Shown: positions 1 through 9,930, counted from the first letter of the stretch. The stretch: 64,000 nucleotides of DNA from Paracoccaceae bacterium (GCA_013003075.1 JABDLJ010000007.1:1-64000); one strand, 5' to 3'. A program made the numbers and translations. The notes: generated by a model not told the origin, from the sequence alone.

Positions 1-519
1 GCCTGGGCCTACTCGGCCGAGCCGGTGCGCCTGAAGCGGTCGGGCTGGTGGGGTCCGGGGCTGGTCGGGCTGTGCTACGAGGGCCTGCCGTGGTTTACCG
101 GCGCCGCCGTTTTGTCGGCGGGCGCGCCGCCTATGCCGGTGATCACGATGGCTGCGCTTTATGCCATCGGCGCACACGGGATCATGACCCTGAACGACTT
201 CAAGGCGCTGGAAGGCGACCGGCAGACCGGCGTGCGCTCTTTGCCGGTGGTGCTGGGACCCGAGGTGGCCGCGAAGATCGCCTGCATCGGCATGGCGCTG
301 CCGCAAACTCTTGTAATCACGATGCTTTTCATCTGGGGGCGCCCATGGCACGCCTTGGTGGTCGGCGTCCTTCTGCTGGCCCAGTTCGCCGCCATGCGGG
401 TTCTCTTGCGCGATCCCAAGGGCAAGGCGCCCTGGTACAATGCGACAGGCGTGTCGCTTTACGTCGCCGGTATGATGGTAACGGCTTTCGCGATCCGCGG
501 TCTCGAGGTGATGCCATGA
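1..519 (+). CDS. bchG: Bacteriochlorophyll synthase BchG (C-terminal part)
   Basis: The gene is open from the first base and ends in TGA at 517-519, so only about 172 C-terminal residues are present. BchG is the membrane prenyltransferase that esterifies bacteriochlorophyllide a with geranylgeranyl or phytyl diphosphate. The visible part has the conserved CYEGLPWFTGAAV stretch, the second aspartate-rich motif NDFKALEGD, and several hydrophobic membrane segments. Its stop overlaps the start of the next gene (ATGA), so the two are probably co-translated. It opens the bchG / PucC-like / bchP / idi operon on the + strand. Confidence 0.95.
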   Translation, partial: AWAYSAEPVRLKRSGWWGPGLVGLCYEGLPWFTGAAVLSAGAPPMPVITMAALYAIGAHGIMTLNDFKALEGDRQTGVRSLPVVLGPEVAAKIACIGMALPQTLVITMLFIWGRPWHALVVGVLLLAQFAAMRVLLRDPKGKAPWYNATGVSLYVAGMMVTAFAIRGLEVMP

Positions 520-1814
520 CCCTGTCATGGTTCAATATCGTTCGTCTGGGCCTTGTTCAAATGGCGCTCGGCTCGATCGTGGTACTGACGACCGCCACCA
601 TGAACCGGGTCATGGTGGTCGAGCTTGCCTTGCCCGCGATCCTGCCCGGGCTGCTGGTCTCGCTTTACTACGGCACGCAGTTCCTGCGACCGCGCTTTGG
701 CCACGATGCCGATCAGGGCGGGCGGCGCACGCCTTGGATCATCGGCGGGGTTCTCCTTCTGGCGCTCGGTGCGCTGTCGGCCGCGGGCGCGGTCTGGCTG
801 ATGGGCGCAAGCGCGCCCTTGGGTATTGCCGCAGCCGTTCCGGCCTTTTTGTTGATCGGCCTCGGGATCGGCGCTGCGGGCACCAATCTTCTGGCGCTCC
901 TGGCGGCGCGGGTGGACAACGCGCGTCAGGCCGCAGCGGGAAGCGCCGTCTGGATCATGATGATCGTCGGCCTTGTGGCGACAGCCATAACCGCCGGTAT
1001 ACTGCTCGATCCCTACTCTCCCGCCCGGCTCGTTGCAGTCACCGGCGGCGTCTGCGCCATCGCTATCGCCTTGTCGTTGATCGGCGTCGCAGGGCAAGAG
1101 CGCGGCCCGGCCCGCCCGGCGCCCAAGCGTGAGGCCAAATTTACCGAGATCGCGGCAGAGCTTTGGGGCGACACCCGTGTGCGCGCGTTCACGATTTTCG
1201 TCTTCGCCTCGATGCTGGCCTACAACCTGCAGGACCTGATCCTAGAGCCCTTCGCCGGCCACGTCTTCGGCATGACGGTCGGCGAAAGCACGCAGCTTGG
1301 CGGGCAGCACCACGCCGGCGCGCTGACGGGCATGATCCTCGTCCTTCTGACCGGCAGCGTTCTGCGCCGCTGGCTGACGGTCCCGACCCGGGTCTGGATC
1401 ATCGGCGGGTGTCTCTTGTCAGGTATCAGCCTCGTGGCGCTCGGGCTGGGCGGCCAGCAGGCCGCGACCTGGCCGATCGCCGCCAATGTCTTCGCGGTGG
1501 GTCTGGCCAACGGAGCGTTCGCCGTTGCAGCCATCGGCGCGATGATGGGGCTTGCGCGCGAAGGCGACGAGGCCCGCGAAGGCGCCCGCATGGGGCTCTT
1601 CGGCGCGGCGCAGGCCATCGCCTTCGGATTGGGCGCGTTTCTCGGCACCGCCGCCGTCGACGTGATGCGCGCCATCGTCGAAAGCGACGCGGTCGCCTAC
1701 GGCACGGTCTTTATTGTCGAGGGCGCGATCTTCCTGGTGGCGGCCACGCTCGCTCTTCGGATCACGGCGCCCAGGAAAGATATGCACAGCACACAGATGG
1801 TTCCGGGAGAATGA
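516..1814 (+). CDS. PucC-family (BCD) transporter-like protein, orf428/Bch2 type
   Basis: This is a 432-residue, strongly hydrophobic protein with about 12 predicted membrane segments. It belongs to the PucC/LhaA family of photosynthetic-complex assembly factors within the major facilitator superfamily. It occupies the place of the R. capsulatus ORF428 (often called bch2) between bchG and bchP. The start ATG at 516 overlaps the bchG stop, and its own TGA overlaps the bchP start. Longer upstream reading in this frame only runs antiparallel to sense inside bchG and is not needed. The likely role, by family and context, is delivery or assembly of bacteriochlorophyll into complexes; the exact activity is unproven. 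Confidence 0.88.
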   Translation: MTLSWFNIVRLGLVQMALGSIVVLTTATMNRVMVVELALPAILPGLLVSLYYGTQFLRPRFGHDADQGGRRTPWIIGGVLLLALGALSAAGAVWLMGASAPLGIAAAVPAFLLIGLGIGAAGTNLLALLAARVDNARQAAAGSAVWIMMIVGLVATAITAGILLDPYSPARLVAVTGGVCAIAIALSLIGVAGQERGPARPAPKREAKFTEIAAELWGDTRVRAFTIFVFASMLAYNLQDLILEPFAGHVFGMTVGESTQLGGQHHAGALTGMILVLLTGSVLRRWLTVPTRVWIIGGCLLSGISLVALGLGGQQAATWPIAANVFAVGLANGAFAVAAIGAMMGLAREGDEAREGARMGLFGAAQAIAFGLGAFLGTAAVDVMRAIVESDAVAYGTVFIVEGAIFLVAATLALRITAPRKDMHSTQMVPGE

Positions 1815-2998
1815 CGATGGAATATGATGTAGTTGTCGTGGGCGGGGGTCCATCGGGCGCCATCGCCGCCGAGGATCTGGCCAAGGCCGGCAAGCGCGTT
1901 GCCTTCATCGACCGGGCCGGGCGCATCAAACCTTGTGGCGGGGCGATCCCGCCGCGCCTCATTCGTGATTTCGACATTCCCGATAGCCAACTGGTCGCCA
2001 AGATCAGCACGGCGCGCATGATCTCGCCCACCCAGCGCTCGGTCGACATCCCGATCGAGAACGGGTTTGTCGGCATGGTCGACCGCGAGCATTTCGACGA
2101 ATACCTGCGTGTGCGTGCCGCCAAAGCCGGCGCCGAGCGCAATACCGGCACCTTCAAGCGCATCGAGCGCGATGCAGGCGGCACCCACGTCGTCTTTCGC
2201 GACAAGGTAAGCGGCAACGAGATGCGCCTGAAGACCAGGCTGGTGATCGGTGCGGATGGCGCTCGGTCAGACGTGGCGCGGCAGGAGGTGCCCGGCGGCG
2301 ACACTATCCCGTATGTGATCGCGTATCACGAGATCATCAAGGCGCCCGGTGCCGTGGGCGCCTACGATCCCCAGCGCTGCGACGTGATCTATGACGGCGC
2401 GATCTCGCCGGATTTTTACGGCTGGGTCTTTCCGCACGGCGCCTCGGCCTCGGTCGGTATGGGCACCGGCATCGAAGGGATCGACCTGAAGAAGGCGACC
2501 GCCGATCTGCGCCGTGCCAGCGGGCTGGAGGGATGCGAGACGATCCGCAAGGAAGGCGCGCCCATCCCGCTGAAGCCGCTCGACAAGTGGGACAACGGCA
2601 AGGATGTCGTGCTGGCCGGAGACGCCGCCGGCGTCGTTGCGCCCTCATCGGGCGAAGGCATCTATTACGCGATGGCGGGAGGCCGCGTTGCGGCGACCGC
2701 GGCGCAGGCCGCGCTTGCCTCGGGCCGTGCAAAGGATCTGGCGATCGCCCGGAAACTCTTCATGAAAGAGCACAAGATGGTCTTTCGCGTGCTGCGCACC
2801 ATGCAGGACGCCTATTACAAATCCGACGAGCGGCGCGAACGTTTCGTCTCGCTTTGCCACGATGTCGATGTGCAGCGGCTGACCTTCGAGGCTTACATGA
2901 ACAAGGAACTGGTCCGCGCGCGCCCGCTGGCGCATCTCAAGATCGGACTGAAGAACATCGCGCACCTGCTGCGCATCGTCCCGGAAGCCTACACATGA
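1811..2998 (+). CDS. bchP: Geranylgeranyl reductase BchP
   Basis: The 395-residue protein is a FAD-dependent reductase that saturates the geranylgeranyl tail of bacteriochlorophyll to phytyl. A Rossmann dinucleotide-binding motif, VVVVGGGPSGAIAAE, begins at about residue 6, followed by the family signature PCGGAIPPRL. A second FAD motif, AGDAAGVVAPSSGEGI, lies near residue 275. The ATG at 1811 overlaps the upstream stop; an in-frame ATG two codons later (1817) is an alternative start. The TGA overlaps the idi start, so this is a tightly coupled operon. Confidence 0.96.
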   Translation: MTMEYDVVVVGGGPSGAIAAEDLAKAGKRVAFIDRAGRIKPCGGAIPPRLIRDFDIPDSQLVAKISTARMISPTQRSVDIPIENGFVGMVDREHFDEYLRVRAAKAGAERNTGTFKRIERDAGGTHVVFRDKVSGNEMRLKTRLVIGADGARSDVARQEVPGGDTIPYVIAYHEIIKAPGAVGAYDPQRCDVIYDGAISPDFYGWVFPHGASASVGMGTGIEGIDLKKATADLRRASGLEGCETIRKEGAPIPLKPLDKWDNGKDVVLAGDAAGVVAPSSGEGIYYAMAGGRVAATAAQAALASGRAKDLAIARKLFMKEHKMVFRVLRTMQDAYYKSDERRERFVSLCHDVDVQRLTFEAYMNKELVRARPLAHLKIGLKNIAHLLRIVPEAYT

Positions 2999-3525
2999 CC
3001 GATATGATCCCCGCATGGGTGGATGGCAAACTGGCGCCCGTGGAGAAGCTTGAAGTGCATCGGCGCGGATTGCGCCACAAGGCGGTGTCGGTCTTCGTGA
3101 TGTCGCGCGGCAAGGTGCTGATCCAGCAACGCGCGCTGTCCAAATACCACACGCCCGGGCTTTGGGCGAATACCTGCTGCACTCATCCCGGCTGGGACGA
3201 AGCACCGGTGGACTGCGCGATACGGCGCCTGAACGAAGAGCTTGGGATCACCGGGCTTTACCCCTCGCATCGCGACCGGATCGAATACCGCGCCGAGGTC
3301 GGCGGCGGACTGATCGAGCATGAGGTGGTCGATCTCTTTCTAGCGACGGCCGATCCCGGTCTGCCGGTCACGCCGAACCCCGACGAAGTGGCGCAGGCAC
3401 GCTGGACGGACATCTACGATCTGACGGCGAAGGTCAGCCGGCAGCCCGAGCTTTTCACGCCCTGGCTGCGCATCTACCTTGATGAGCACAAGGACCGGAT
3501 CTTCGGAACGCTGGTAGGCGCCTGA
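2995..3525 (+). CDS. idi: Isopentenyl-diphosphate delta-isomerase, type 1
   Basis: The 176-residue Nudix-fold enzyme interconverts IPP and DMAPP. The NTCCTHPGW motif carries the catalytic cysteine and a metal-binding histidine, and it is followed by the Nudix-like segment AIRRLNEELGI. The length matches the ORF176 product at the same place in the R. capsulatus cluster. The start overlaps the bchP stop by ATGA. The gene converges on dxs with only three bases between the two stop codons. Together with dxs and crtE it supplies precursor for phytyl tails and carotenoids. Confidence 0.96.
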   Translation: MTDMIPAWVDGKLAPVEKLEVHRRGLRHKAVSVFVMSRGKVLIQQRALSKYHTPGLWANTCCTHPGWDEAPVDCAIRRLNEELGITGLYPSHRDRIEYRAEVGGGLIEHEVVDLFLATADPGLPVTPNPDEVAQARWTDIYDLTAKVSRQPELFTPWLRIYLDEHKDRIFGTLVGA

Positions 3526-3528
3526 TCT

Positions 3529-5448
3529 TCAGGCGCGCACCTGGCCGAACGGCGCGATCACCACCCCCAAGGCTTCGATCGCCGTCCTGGAGATATCGGC
3601 CGATGTCAGTCCGGCATCGGCATACATCTCGGCCGGGCTTGCTTGGTCGATGAACCGGTCCGGCAGCGTCATCGTCCGCACTTTCAGGCCGCGATCGAGC
3701 GCGCCGCGGTTCGCCAGATGGTGCAGAACATGCGCCCCGAAGCCGCCGCACGCGCCCTGCTCGACCGTGACAAGCGCACCGTGATGGCGCGCCAATTGGC
3801 CGACAAGTTGCGTATCGAGCGGCTTTGCGAACCGGGCGTCGGCGACGGTTGCGGATATCCCCATCTGCTCCAGTTCCTCGGCGGCCGACAGACACTCGGA
3901 CAGATGCGCCCCGAAGGACAAAAGTGCCACACCAGTGCCTTCGCGCACGATACGGCCCTTGCCGATCTCCATTGGCTCGCCTTGGGCCGGCATGTCGACC
4001 CCGACGCCCTCTCCGCGCGGATAGCGAACCGCGATGGGTCCGTCGTCATGGGCGGCGGCCGTTGCGACCATATGCACCAGCTCTGCCTCGTCGCCGGCAG
4101 CCATCACGGTCATGTTCGGCAGGTTCGTCAGGTAGCCGATGTCGAACGCGCCGGCGTGGGTTGCGCCATCGGCGCCGACCAGCCCGGCCCGGTCGATCGC
4201 GAACCGCACCGGCAAGTTCTGAAGTGCCACATCGTGGACGATCTGATCATAGCCGCGCTGCAGGAAGGTGGAGTAGATCGCGCAGAACGGGCGCAACCCG
4301 CTGGCCGCCATGCCGGCGGCGAAGGTCACGCCATGCTGCTCGGCGATACCGACATCGAAGACGCGCGCCGGGAAGCGGTCGGCGAGAATATCAAGCCCGG
4401 TACCCGATGGCATTGCGGCGGTCACCGCCACCACGCGCGGGTCGCGCTCTGCCTCGGCGGTCAGGGCCTTGCCGAAGACGCTGGTATAGCTTGGCGCATT
4501 GGACTTGGATTTCTTCTGCGTGCCCGAAATCACGTCGAACTTGGACACGCCGTGGTACTTGTCGGCGCTTGTCTCGGCCGGCGCATAGCCTTTGCCCTTG
4601 ACGGTGCAGCAATGGATCAGCACTGGCCCGGTTGCGCGGGTCCGTGCGGCGCGCAGAACCGGCAGAAGCTGGCTCATGTCGTGGCCGTCGATTGGGCCGA
4701 TGTAGGAAAAACCAAGCTCTTCGAACAGCGTGCCGCCGCCGGGAAACCCTGTCACCAGCTGGCGGGCGCGCCGCGCACCTTCGCGAAGCGGGCCGGGCAG
4801 CGCGGCCTCGAACCCCTCGGCCATCTTCTCGAACGCGGCGCCTTGCGGGCTGGCATAAAGACCCGAGAGGTATTTCGACATGGCGCCCACCGGCGGAGCA
4901 ATCGACATCTCATTGTCATTGAGGATGACGAACATGCGGCGGCCTTCGTGACCGGCGTTGTTCATCGCCTCGTAGGCCATACCGGCGCTGATCGAGCCAT
5001 CGCCTATCACCGCAATACTGTCGCCTGTCGCTTGCCCCATGTCGCGGCCCACGGCAAAACCGAGCGCAGCGGAAATCGAGGTCGACGAATGGGCGGCGCC
5101 AAAGGGGTCGTATTCGGATTCCGATCGCTTGGTGAAGCCCGACAGCCCGTCCTTCTGGCGCAGGGTGCGAATGCGGCTTCGGCGCCCGGTCAGAACCTTG
5201 TGCGGATAGCATTGATGGCCGACGTCCCAGACTAACTTGTCGAACGGCGTGTTGAAAACCGCGTGGATCGCGACCGACAGCTCGACCACGCCCAGCGAAG
5301 AGCCCAGGTGCCCGCCGGTTTCGGATACTGCCGAGATCACCTCGTCGCGCAGCTCATCGGCCAGCGCTGCCAGTTCAGCGTCGCCGAGCGCGCGCAGGTC
5401 GGCCGGGCCGGCGACCCGGTCAAGTGTGGGCGTGTTGGGACGTGTCAT
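3529..5448 (-). CDS. dxs: 1-deoxy-D-xylulose-5-phosphate synthase (photosynthesis-cluster copy)
   Basis: The 639-residue thiamine-diphosphate enzyme condenses pyruvate with glyceraldehyde 3-phosphate, the first step of the MEP pathway. The ThDP motif begins at [15 protein letters not shown] (about residue 147), and the pyrimidine-domain signature [13 protein letters not shown] is present. The gene follows the puf operon on the same strand but lies beyond a strong terminator, so it probably has its own promoter. A second full dxs occurs at 58121-60049, which makes this the dedicated photosynthesis copy, equivalent to ORF641 of R. capsulatus. That division of labour is inferred. Confidence 0.96.
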   Translation of the reverse strand: MTRPNTPTLDRVAGPADLRALGDAELAALADELRDEVISAVSETGGHLGSSLGVVELSVAIHAVFNTPFDKLVWDVGHQCYPHKVLTGRRSRIRTLRQKDGLSGFTKRSESEYDPFGAAHSSTSISAALGFAVGRDMGQATGDSIAVIGDGSISAGMAYEAMNNAGHEGRRMFVILNDNEMSIAPPVGAMSKYLSGLYASPQGAAFEKMAEGFEAALPGPLREGARRARQLVTGFPGGGTLFEELGFSYIGPIDGHDMSQLLPVLRAARTRATGPVLIHCCTVKGKGYAPAETSADKYHGVSKFDVISGTQKKSKSNAPSYTSVFGKALTAEAERDPRVVAVTAAMPSGTGLDILADRFPARVFDVGIAEQHGVTFAAGMAASGLRPFCAIYSTFLQRGYDQIVHDVALQNLPVRFAIDRAGLVGADGATHAGAFDIGYLTNLPNMTVMAAGDEAELVHMVATAAAHDDGPIAVRYPRGEGVGVDMPAQGEPMEIGKGRIVREGTGVALLSFGAHLSECLSAAEELEQMGISATVADARFAKPLDTQLVGQLARHHGALVTVEQGACGGFGAHVLHHLANRGALDRGLKVRTMTLPDRFIDQASPAEMYADAGLTSADISRTAIEALGVVIAPFGQVRA

Positions 5449-5470
5449 GGCAATCTCCGAGGGCGAGGAT

Positions 5471-5506
5471 AAAAAGGCGCCGTGAGGGGAAGCCCCACAC
5501 GGCGCC
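5471..5506 (-). terminator. Rho-independent terminator of the puf operon
   Basis: GGCGCCGTG (5476-5484) pairs with CACGGCGCC (5498-5506). An inner GGGG/CCCC pair extends the stem. On the minus strand a run of five T follows (5471-5475). It lies about 110 bases beyond the pufX stop and just before dxs, so it should end puf transcripts. Confidence 0.8.
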
Positions 5507-5591
5507 AGGTTCCTGTAGCCAACAGGAAGGGAACCGGGGTGTGGAGGCCCCGTGGATCAGGCACGCCATGGCGCCCGAACCCGGCGAGGGA

Positions 5592-5613
5592 TATGGCGGA
5601 AGGATCCGCCATA
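5592..5613 (-). other. Hairpin directly after pufX
   Basis: TATGGCGGA (5592-5600) and TCCGCCATA (5605-5613) form a perfect 9-bp stem with a four-base loop, two bases past the pufX stop. No T run follows, so it may protect the 3' end of the puf mRNA rather than terminate transcription. Confidence 0.6.
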
Positions 5614-5615
5614 CC

Positions 5616-5822
5616 TCAGACTATTGCGCTGAGCGCGGGGGCCAGGGCCGCGAAAGGATCTTCCGGAAGCAGGAACGACACTGCATAGATGATCAGGATC
5701 ACCGCGATTACCCCGAAAAACACCACGGCCGCATAGACCGCCCCCAGTGTCATCTGGGTGAAGATCCAACCGCGCAGGCTTGGCTTGTGGCTTTTCAGAT
5801 ACCACTCGTCGTTGTCAGACAT
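5616..5822 (-). CDS. pufX: Core-complex protein PufX
   Basis: This 68-residue protein has one hydrophobic helix (about residues 26-50) and lies five bases after pufM, the position of pufX in Rhodobacter. Similarity to known PufX is low overall but the pattern fits. A WIFTQM segment precedes the helix, a GAVYAAVVFFG stretch lies within it, and LLPE follows with an Ala/Pro-rich tail. PufX interrupts the LH1 ring, allows quinone exchange and in some species makes core dimers. It is shorter than the roughly 78-82 residues of the classical proteins. The Shine-Dalgarno sequence GGAGT lies at the pufM stop. Confidence 0.82.
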   Translation of the reverse strand: MSDNDEWYLKSHKPSLRGWIFTQMTLGAVYAAVVFFGVIAVILIIYAVSFLLPEDPFAALAPALSAIV

Positions 5823-5827
5823 CGGCT

Positions 5828-6808
5828 TTACTCCTCAAGTGGCAGGTAGGGCAGGAAGTCTTCCGGCGTCGCTGCGGGAATATAGTTCGACGCCGCGCCG
5901 TAGCCGTGCTGTTGCGCCCAGGTGAACCAGTCATCCACGACCGTGCCGGTCAGCAGGATCCCGATACCGCCGGTCAGCGTGCACAGGACCGCAAACCACC
6001 ACGCCCAGCGGTGAATGCCTTCCATCGTGGCGTTGAAGCCCATCGTCCAGCGCCAGAAGAGACCGGCCCGCTCCGAGGCGGTGCCCCGGTCGTAGATCTG
6101 CTCCAGCTCGCGATCCCCGCCGAAGCGCGACACCGCCAGAATGGTCGCGCCATGCATCGCAAAGAGCAGGGTCGAGCCATAAAGGAACACGATCGAAAGC
6201 GCGTGGAAGGGGTTGTAGAAGAGATTGCCGTAGCTGAGCGAGAAGAGGTTCGTCCAGTCAAGATGCGGGAAGACACCGTAAGGCACCGCTTCGCTCCACG
6301 ATCCCATCAGGATTGGCCGGATCAGGCCCAGCACCAAAAAGAGCCAGATCGCCGAGGCAAAGGCGTAGCAGACATGCTTGCCCATCCCCAGCTGGTTGGC
6401 CAGGACCCACGACCGCATCCACCAGCTGATGACCGAGACCAGAAGGAAGAAAGACGCAATCAGCCACAAGCCACCTTCCCACAGCGGCGCAAAGCCAAGC
6501 CCGTAAGACGGCGCAGGCGGCTCGAGCGCCATGTAGAAAAGATCACGGAAAAAGACGCCCGGGCTGAAGCCGGCCTGCACCCAGAAGCTGATACCGACCA
6601 TCACGAACCACGTGACACCCGAGGCCAGCGACAGAACGCCGTAGGGTCCAAGATAGAACGGCCCAAGCTGCGCGTTGCCGAACCAGCCCAGAAGCGCCGA
6701 GAACCTCGCGCCGTTGGTGCGTTCCCGCAAGTCGGCGTTCTCGACCATGCCCATCTCGGCAGGTCCCTGTACCTGGACCTGCGAGAAGATGTTTTGATAC
6801 TCAGCCAT
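5828..6808 (-). CDS. pufM: Photosynthetic reaction centre M subunit
   Basis: The 326-residue protein is the M chain of the type II reaction centre. It has five transmembrane helices and, with L, binds the special-pair bacteriochlorophylls, bacteriopheophytins, quinones and iron. The N-terminus [20 protein letters not shown] is typical of the family. The start overlaps the pufL stop by eight bases. The downstream gene is pufX, not the cytochrome gene pufC, which limits the likely relatives to the PufX-bearing Rhodobacteraceae. Confidence 0.98.
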   Translation of the reverse strand: MAEYQNIFSQVQVQGPAEMGMVENADLRERTNGARFSALLGWFGNAQLGPFYLGPYGVLSLASGVTWFVMVGISFWVQAGFSPGVFFRDLFYMALEPPAPSYGLGFAPLWEGGLWLIASFFLLVSVISWWMRSWVLANQLGMGKHVCYAFASAIWLFLVLGLIRPILMGSWSEAVPYGVFPHLDWTNLFSLSYGNLFYNPFHALSIVFLYGSTLLFAMHGATILAVSRFGGDRELEQIYDRGTASERAGLFWRWTMGFNATMEGIHRWAWWFAVLCTLTGGIGILLTGTVVDDWFTWAQQHGYGAASNYIPAATPEDFLPYLPLEE

Positions 6809-7649
6809 TGACGCCTCCCGGAGTGTCGGCCCACCAGGGCAGTTGGATGTACCAATCCCACCAGACGATCCACTGGTCGAACCAGACGGTACCGGAAATC
6901 ACGATGCAGACCGCGCTCCAGAAACCGGCGTTCAGTGCCAGCAGAAGCCCCAGACGGTGGATGCCCAATGGCCCGATCGAGTAGCCGATGAAGTCACGGA
7001 AGAACGTGTCTTCATGCTCGGGCGAGCGGACCTCCTTGTCCTTTTCGGGATTGGCAGCCGACAGGATCAGCGAGCCGTGCAGCGCCAGCGCCAGCGTCGT
7101 CGTGAAGAACAGGCTGACCGCAAGCATATGGGCAGGATTGTAGTGGAAGTTGCCATATAGGTAGCCGGTGTAGCTGACCCAATCGAGATGGCTCCAGATG
7201 CCATAGGGGAAGGCATGCCCCCATGCGCCCATCAAGACCGGGCGGATCACCACCAGGGTCGTGTAGGCGAGGATTGCAAAGCCGAAGGCCACCGGGACAT
7301 GAAAGCCCATGCCTAGTTTTCGGCAGATCTCCACCTCGCGCAGCGCCCAGCTTATGAACGCGCCATGTGCGCAGATCGTGATGATCTGCCAAAGGCCGCC
7401 TTCATCCAGCGGTGCCGCGCCCAGCCCGTAGGACAGAGGTGGCGGATTGATCGAGATAAGCCAGGGATTCCATGTTCCCTGCAATGTGGCCCCGTAGAAG
7501 ATCAGTATCGTCCCAAGACCCGCGAAAAATACCGTCGTGACCCCGAAGAAACCGACAAAGAACGGGCCGACCCAGAAATCGAAAAGATCTCCGCCGACCA
7601 GCGTCCCTCCGGGCACGCGGTATTTTCGTTCGAAGCTGCGCAAAGCCAT
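6801..7649 (-). CDS. pufL: Photosynthetic reaction centre L subunit
   Basis: The 282-residue L chain has five membrane helices and starts [20 protein letters not shown], almost invariant in purple bacteria. It provides half of the special pair and the QB site. It is separated from pufA by 135 bases containing a stem-loop, as in other puf operons, where unequal mRNA stability makes LH1 more abundant than the reaction centre. It overlaps pufM at its 3' end. Confidence 0.98.
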   Translation of the reverse strand: MALRSFERKYRVPGGTLVGGDLFDFWVGPFFVGFFGVTTVFFAGLGTILIFYGATLQGTWNPWLISINPPPLSYGLGAAPLDEGGLWQIITICAHGAFISWALREVEICRKLGMGFHVPVAFGFAILAYTTLVVIRPVLMGAWGHAFPYGIWSHLDWVSYTGYLYGNFHYNPAHMLAVSLFFTTTLALALHGSLILSAANPEKDKEVRSPEHEDTFFRDFIGYSIGPLGIHRLGLLLALNAGFWSAVCIVISGTVWFDQWIVWWDWYIQLPWWADTPGGVNG

Positions 7650-7715
7650 ACTTCTTACTCCGTTTCAGGCGGCGAAGCGCGTATCGCGGGTGCCGTCGTT
7701 CCATCGTTGTTTGCC

Positions 7716-7741
7716 GCGGGCGAAACAGGCGCCCCGCCCGC
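7716..7741 (-). other. pufA-pufL intercistronic stem-loop
   Basis: GCGGGCG (7716-7722) pairs with CGCCCGC (7735-7741) around a 12-base loop. It sits between pufA and pufL. In Rhodobacter, hairpins here shield the pufBA segment from 3' decay. That role is inferred from position and is not visible directly. Confidence 0.6.
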
Positions 7742-7784
7742 AGCTTTCGTTGCTCTACAAACTGGGAAAGTCCCGGCCCGCGAC

Positions 7785-7934
7785 TTACATCGCGGCCAGT
7801 TCAAACCAGTTGTAGTGATCCGTGCTGAGCAGAACGAGGTGAATCATTGCTGCCAGCAGGAAGAGGAAGACTCCCTGCGCCACGAAGACGCGACGCGGAT
7901 CGAAGATGAGCCAGATCTTGTAAAACTTAGCCAT
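7785..7934 (-). CDS. pufA: Light-harvesting 1 alpha chain
   Basis: The 49-residue antenna polypeptide is clearly LH1 alpha. It has [19 protein letters not shown] at the N-terminus, one membrane helix with the bacteriochlorophyll-binding histidine in MIHLVLL, and the tryptophan of YNWFEL. It ends at FELAAM, roughly nine residues before the C-terminus of the R. sphaeroides protein as I recall it, so the tail is short. It is 13 bases downstream of pufB and has a GGGAG ribosome site. The ORF was read directly, being too short for ordinary gene finders. Confidence 0.95.
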   Translation of the reverse strand: MAKFYKIWLIFDPRRVFVAQGVFLFLLAAMIHLVLLSTDHYNWFELAAM

Positions 7935-7947
7935 GCTTCATTCTCCC

Positions 7948-8097
7948 TCAGAACCACGGACGCCAGATGAACACTGCCAAGTGAGCAACCACGGCCACGG
8001 CCGTGAAGAGCCAAAGCCCGCTCATGTAGACAGAGTGCAATTCTTGCGCCTGCTCGTCGGTTAGACCTGTAAAGGACAGGTCGGTTCTATCAGCCAT
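7948..8097 (-). CDS. pufB: Light-harvesting 1 beta chain
   Basis: The 49-residue LH1 beta polypeptide has an acidic N-terminus containing [13 protein letters not shown], a single helix with the pigment-binding histidine in VVAHLAV, and the conserved end IWRPWF. The ribosome site GGAGG lies seven bases before ATG. It sits immediately upstream of pufA, and a GC-rich hairpin separates it from pufQ. It forms the outer wall of the LH1 ring together with PufA. Confidence 0.96.
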   Translation of the reverse strand: MADRTDLSFTGLTDEQAQELHSVYMSGLWLFTAVAVVAHLAVFIWRPWF

Positions 8098-8179
8098 AGT
8101 ATCCTCCGGATCGTCAGACTGACGCCGCGTCCCCCGCGGCCGGGTTTCCCTCGGGGCGTCATGCCCTTTGGGTTTTCAT

Positions 8180-8192
8180 CCCCCCGGGGGGG
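8180..8192 (-). other. GC palindrome in the pufQ-pufB spacer
   Basis: CCCCCCGGGGGGG is a perfect GC palindrome in the 121-base gap before pufB. A second stem, GCCGCG/GCGGC, lies at about 8123-8139. In Rhodobacter this spacer is a processing region for the pufQBALMX transcript. Function here is inferred. Confidence 0.4.
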
Positions 8193-8218
8193 AGGGACAA
8201 AAGCGTGCCTCGTGCCTG

Positions 8219-8455
8219 TCAGGGCGCCGAGAAGATCATCGGGGTGATGATCCGCGCCTGGGTCCAGGCACGGGCAATCGGCCCCTTTTTCGGAATGCCG
8301 CCCTTCTTGATCGCCGCCAGCGCCCAGGTCAGGGTCGACAGCGGCAGGGTGGCCAGGAAGATGATGCCGAAATAGACGTAGAACTCGGTCGTGGGCCGCT
8401 TGTGCGCAGTCCTCGGTGTGGCCAGCGGGGCCATATCCGTTGTCTGATCCGTCAT
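8219..8455 (-). CDS. pufQ: PufQ, cytochrome-subunit-like bacteriochlorophyll factor
   Basis: The 78-residue membrane protein has a polar N-terminus, the conserved TEFYVYF entry to one hydrophobic helix (about residues 25-48), and a basic tail ending [12 protein letters not shown]. This matches PufQ, which in Rhodobacter stimulates bacteriochlorophyll synthesis. The start overlaps the bchZ stop by four bases, so the puf operon is joined to bchCXYZ as a superoperon, the known arrangement in R. capsulatus. Confidence 0.9.
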   Translation of the reverse strand: MTDQTTDMAPLATPRTAHKRPTTEFYVYFGIIFLATLPLSTLTWALAAIKKGGIPKKGPIARAWTQARIITPMIFSAP

Positions 8456-9930
8456 TGCGATTCTCCTTGTTTGGTCTCGGCTATTACGGGCTGTAATGCC
8501 TCGACGGTTTCCTTCACCACGCGTTCGGCGCCAGCTTCGAGCGCCGCTTTCTCAGCGGCGTCGCGCAGCGTCCTGGCGGCCGAGATGCGGGTGAGAATGG
8601 GGTGGGTCTCGACGATCCTGTCGAGCGCGGCTTGCGCGTCGGCATCCCAGGGGAAGTCGCGGCGCAGAGTGGTTGGCGTTGCCTCGGCGGCGTCCATTTC
8701 CGATCCGAGCGGCAGGATATGAAAGAGCGCATCGAAGAGACCGTTGCAGACCTCTTGCACCATGTAGGTGGCGCCCGCGTAGCCCATAAAGGGCGTGCCT
8801 GTGGCGCGGCGGATCGCGGCGCCGGGAAAGCTTGCCGGAATGAAGGCCGGCGCAGGCCCGTGACCGGATCTCAGCTCGGCCAGATACATCTTTTCGTTGA
8901 TGGATCCCATCACGATCAGCGGCCGTTTGGACGCCATCATGCTGCGCACTTCATCGTTGTTGGTTTTCTTGCCGGCGCTGCGGGCCACCGCGAAGGCGCA
9001 GGGTAGCCCCAGGTCGTTTTCAAGGAAATTTCGTACGCCGCGGGCGTAGGTTTCGTTCGCGACGATGGCGAAGCTGGCGGTGGCGAAGAAGTCCTGCGTG
9101 ACCGAACGCCAGAGATCCCAGACCGGCTTGATGGTGGAATGCTTTTCCCGCTCGATAAAGGGCTCGGGGTCGAGACCCAGAAGATTTCCCAGCGTGCGCA
9201 GGAACCTGGTGGTGCTCTCGATGCCGATTGGCGCCTGCAGGTAGGGCTTGCCCAGCACCTCGCATAGCCCGCGGCCAAACTCACGATACATGCAAATGTT
9301 GACGTCCGCGTTCACCAGCGAACGCATCTCGGCGACATGCGCGCCCAGCGGCATTACCATGTTCACTTCTGCGCCGATGCCTTCGACAAGGCGGCGGATC
9401 TCGGCCAGATCGGAAGGCATGTTAAAGGTGCCGTACATCGGGCCGAGGATATTCACACGCGGCTTGGCGACGTCCAAGCGCTTGGATTCGCGGGGCATTC
9501 TGCCCTTGGTCATGCCGAACTCGGTAAAGATCCAGGTCATCGCGCGGTCGGCGGCTTCCCATTGATCCTCGTCGATGGTGCGGGGCAAAAAGCGTTGGAT
9601 ATTCGTGCCTTGCGGGGTCACGCCGCCGCCGATCATCTCGGCGATCGAACCTGTCACCACAACTGCCGGCAGGGCCGGATCAAGCGTGCCCCAGGCGCGT
9701 TTCATCGCGCCTTCGGTGCCGTCGCGGCCAAGCTCTTCCTCGGCCAAGCCCGTGACGACTATGGGCAATTCATGGGGCGGCAAGGCATCGGTGTAATGCA
9801 GTACCGAGGTCACCGGCAGGTTCTCGCACCCGACCGGCCCGTCGATCACGCACTGCAATCCCTTGACGGCGCAGAACGCATAGACAGCGCCCCAGTAGCC
9901 GCCCGCGCGGTCGTGGTCCTGCACTAGCAT
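8452..9930 (-). CDS. bchZ: Chlorophyllide a reductase subunit BchZ
   Basis: The 492-residue protein is the nitrogenase-like BchZ subunit that, with BchY and the BchX iron protein, reduces the B ring of chlorophyllide a. Its start [17 protein letters not shown] is typical. Conserved cysteines such as that in GPVGCENLP take part in cluster binding with BchY. I chose ATG at 9930 rather than the longer frame to 9966 because GGAGGTG lies just upstream and family members begin there. The stop overlaps pufQ. Confidence 0.96.
   Translation of the reverse strand: MLVQDHDRAGGYWGAVYAFCAVKGLQCVIDGPVGCENLPVTSVLHYTDALPPHELPIVVTGLAEEELGRDGTEGAMKRAWGTLDPALPAVVVTGSIAEMIGGGVTPQGTNIQRFLPRTIDEDQWEAADRAMTWIFTEFGMTKGRMPRESKRLDVAKPRVNILGPMYGTFNMPSDLAEIRRLVEGIGAEVNMVMPLGAHVAEMRSLVNADVNICMYREFGRGLCEVLGKPYLQAPIGIESTTRFLRTLGNLLGLDPEPFIEREKHSTIKPVWDLWRSVTQDFFATASFAIVANETYARGVRNFLENDLGLPCAFAVARSAGKKTNNDEVRSMMASKRPLIVMGSINEKMYLAELRSGHGPAPAFIPASFPGAAIRRATGTPFMGYAGATYMVQEVCNGLFDALFHILPLGSEMDAAEATPTTLRRDFPWDADAQAALDRIVETHPILTRISAARTLRDAAEKAALEAGAERVVKETVEALQPVIAETKQGESQ

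Noticed and set aside
48-515. Extension of the PucC-like gene upstream into bchG
   Set aside because: It lies in another frame of bchG and has an arginine-rich shadow composition. The ATG at 516 with the ATGA overlap is the natural start.
8061-8076. TTAGACCTGTAAAG in pufB as a copy of the AGKGTCTA octamer
   Set aside because: One base is missing in the core (AGGTCTAA), and the residues encoded are conserved in LH1 beta.
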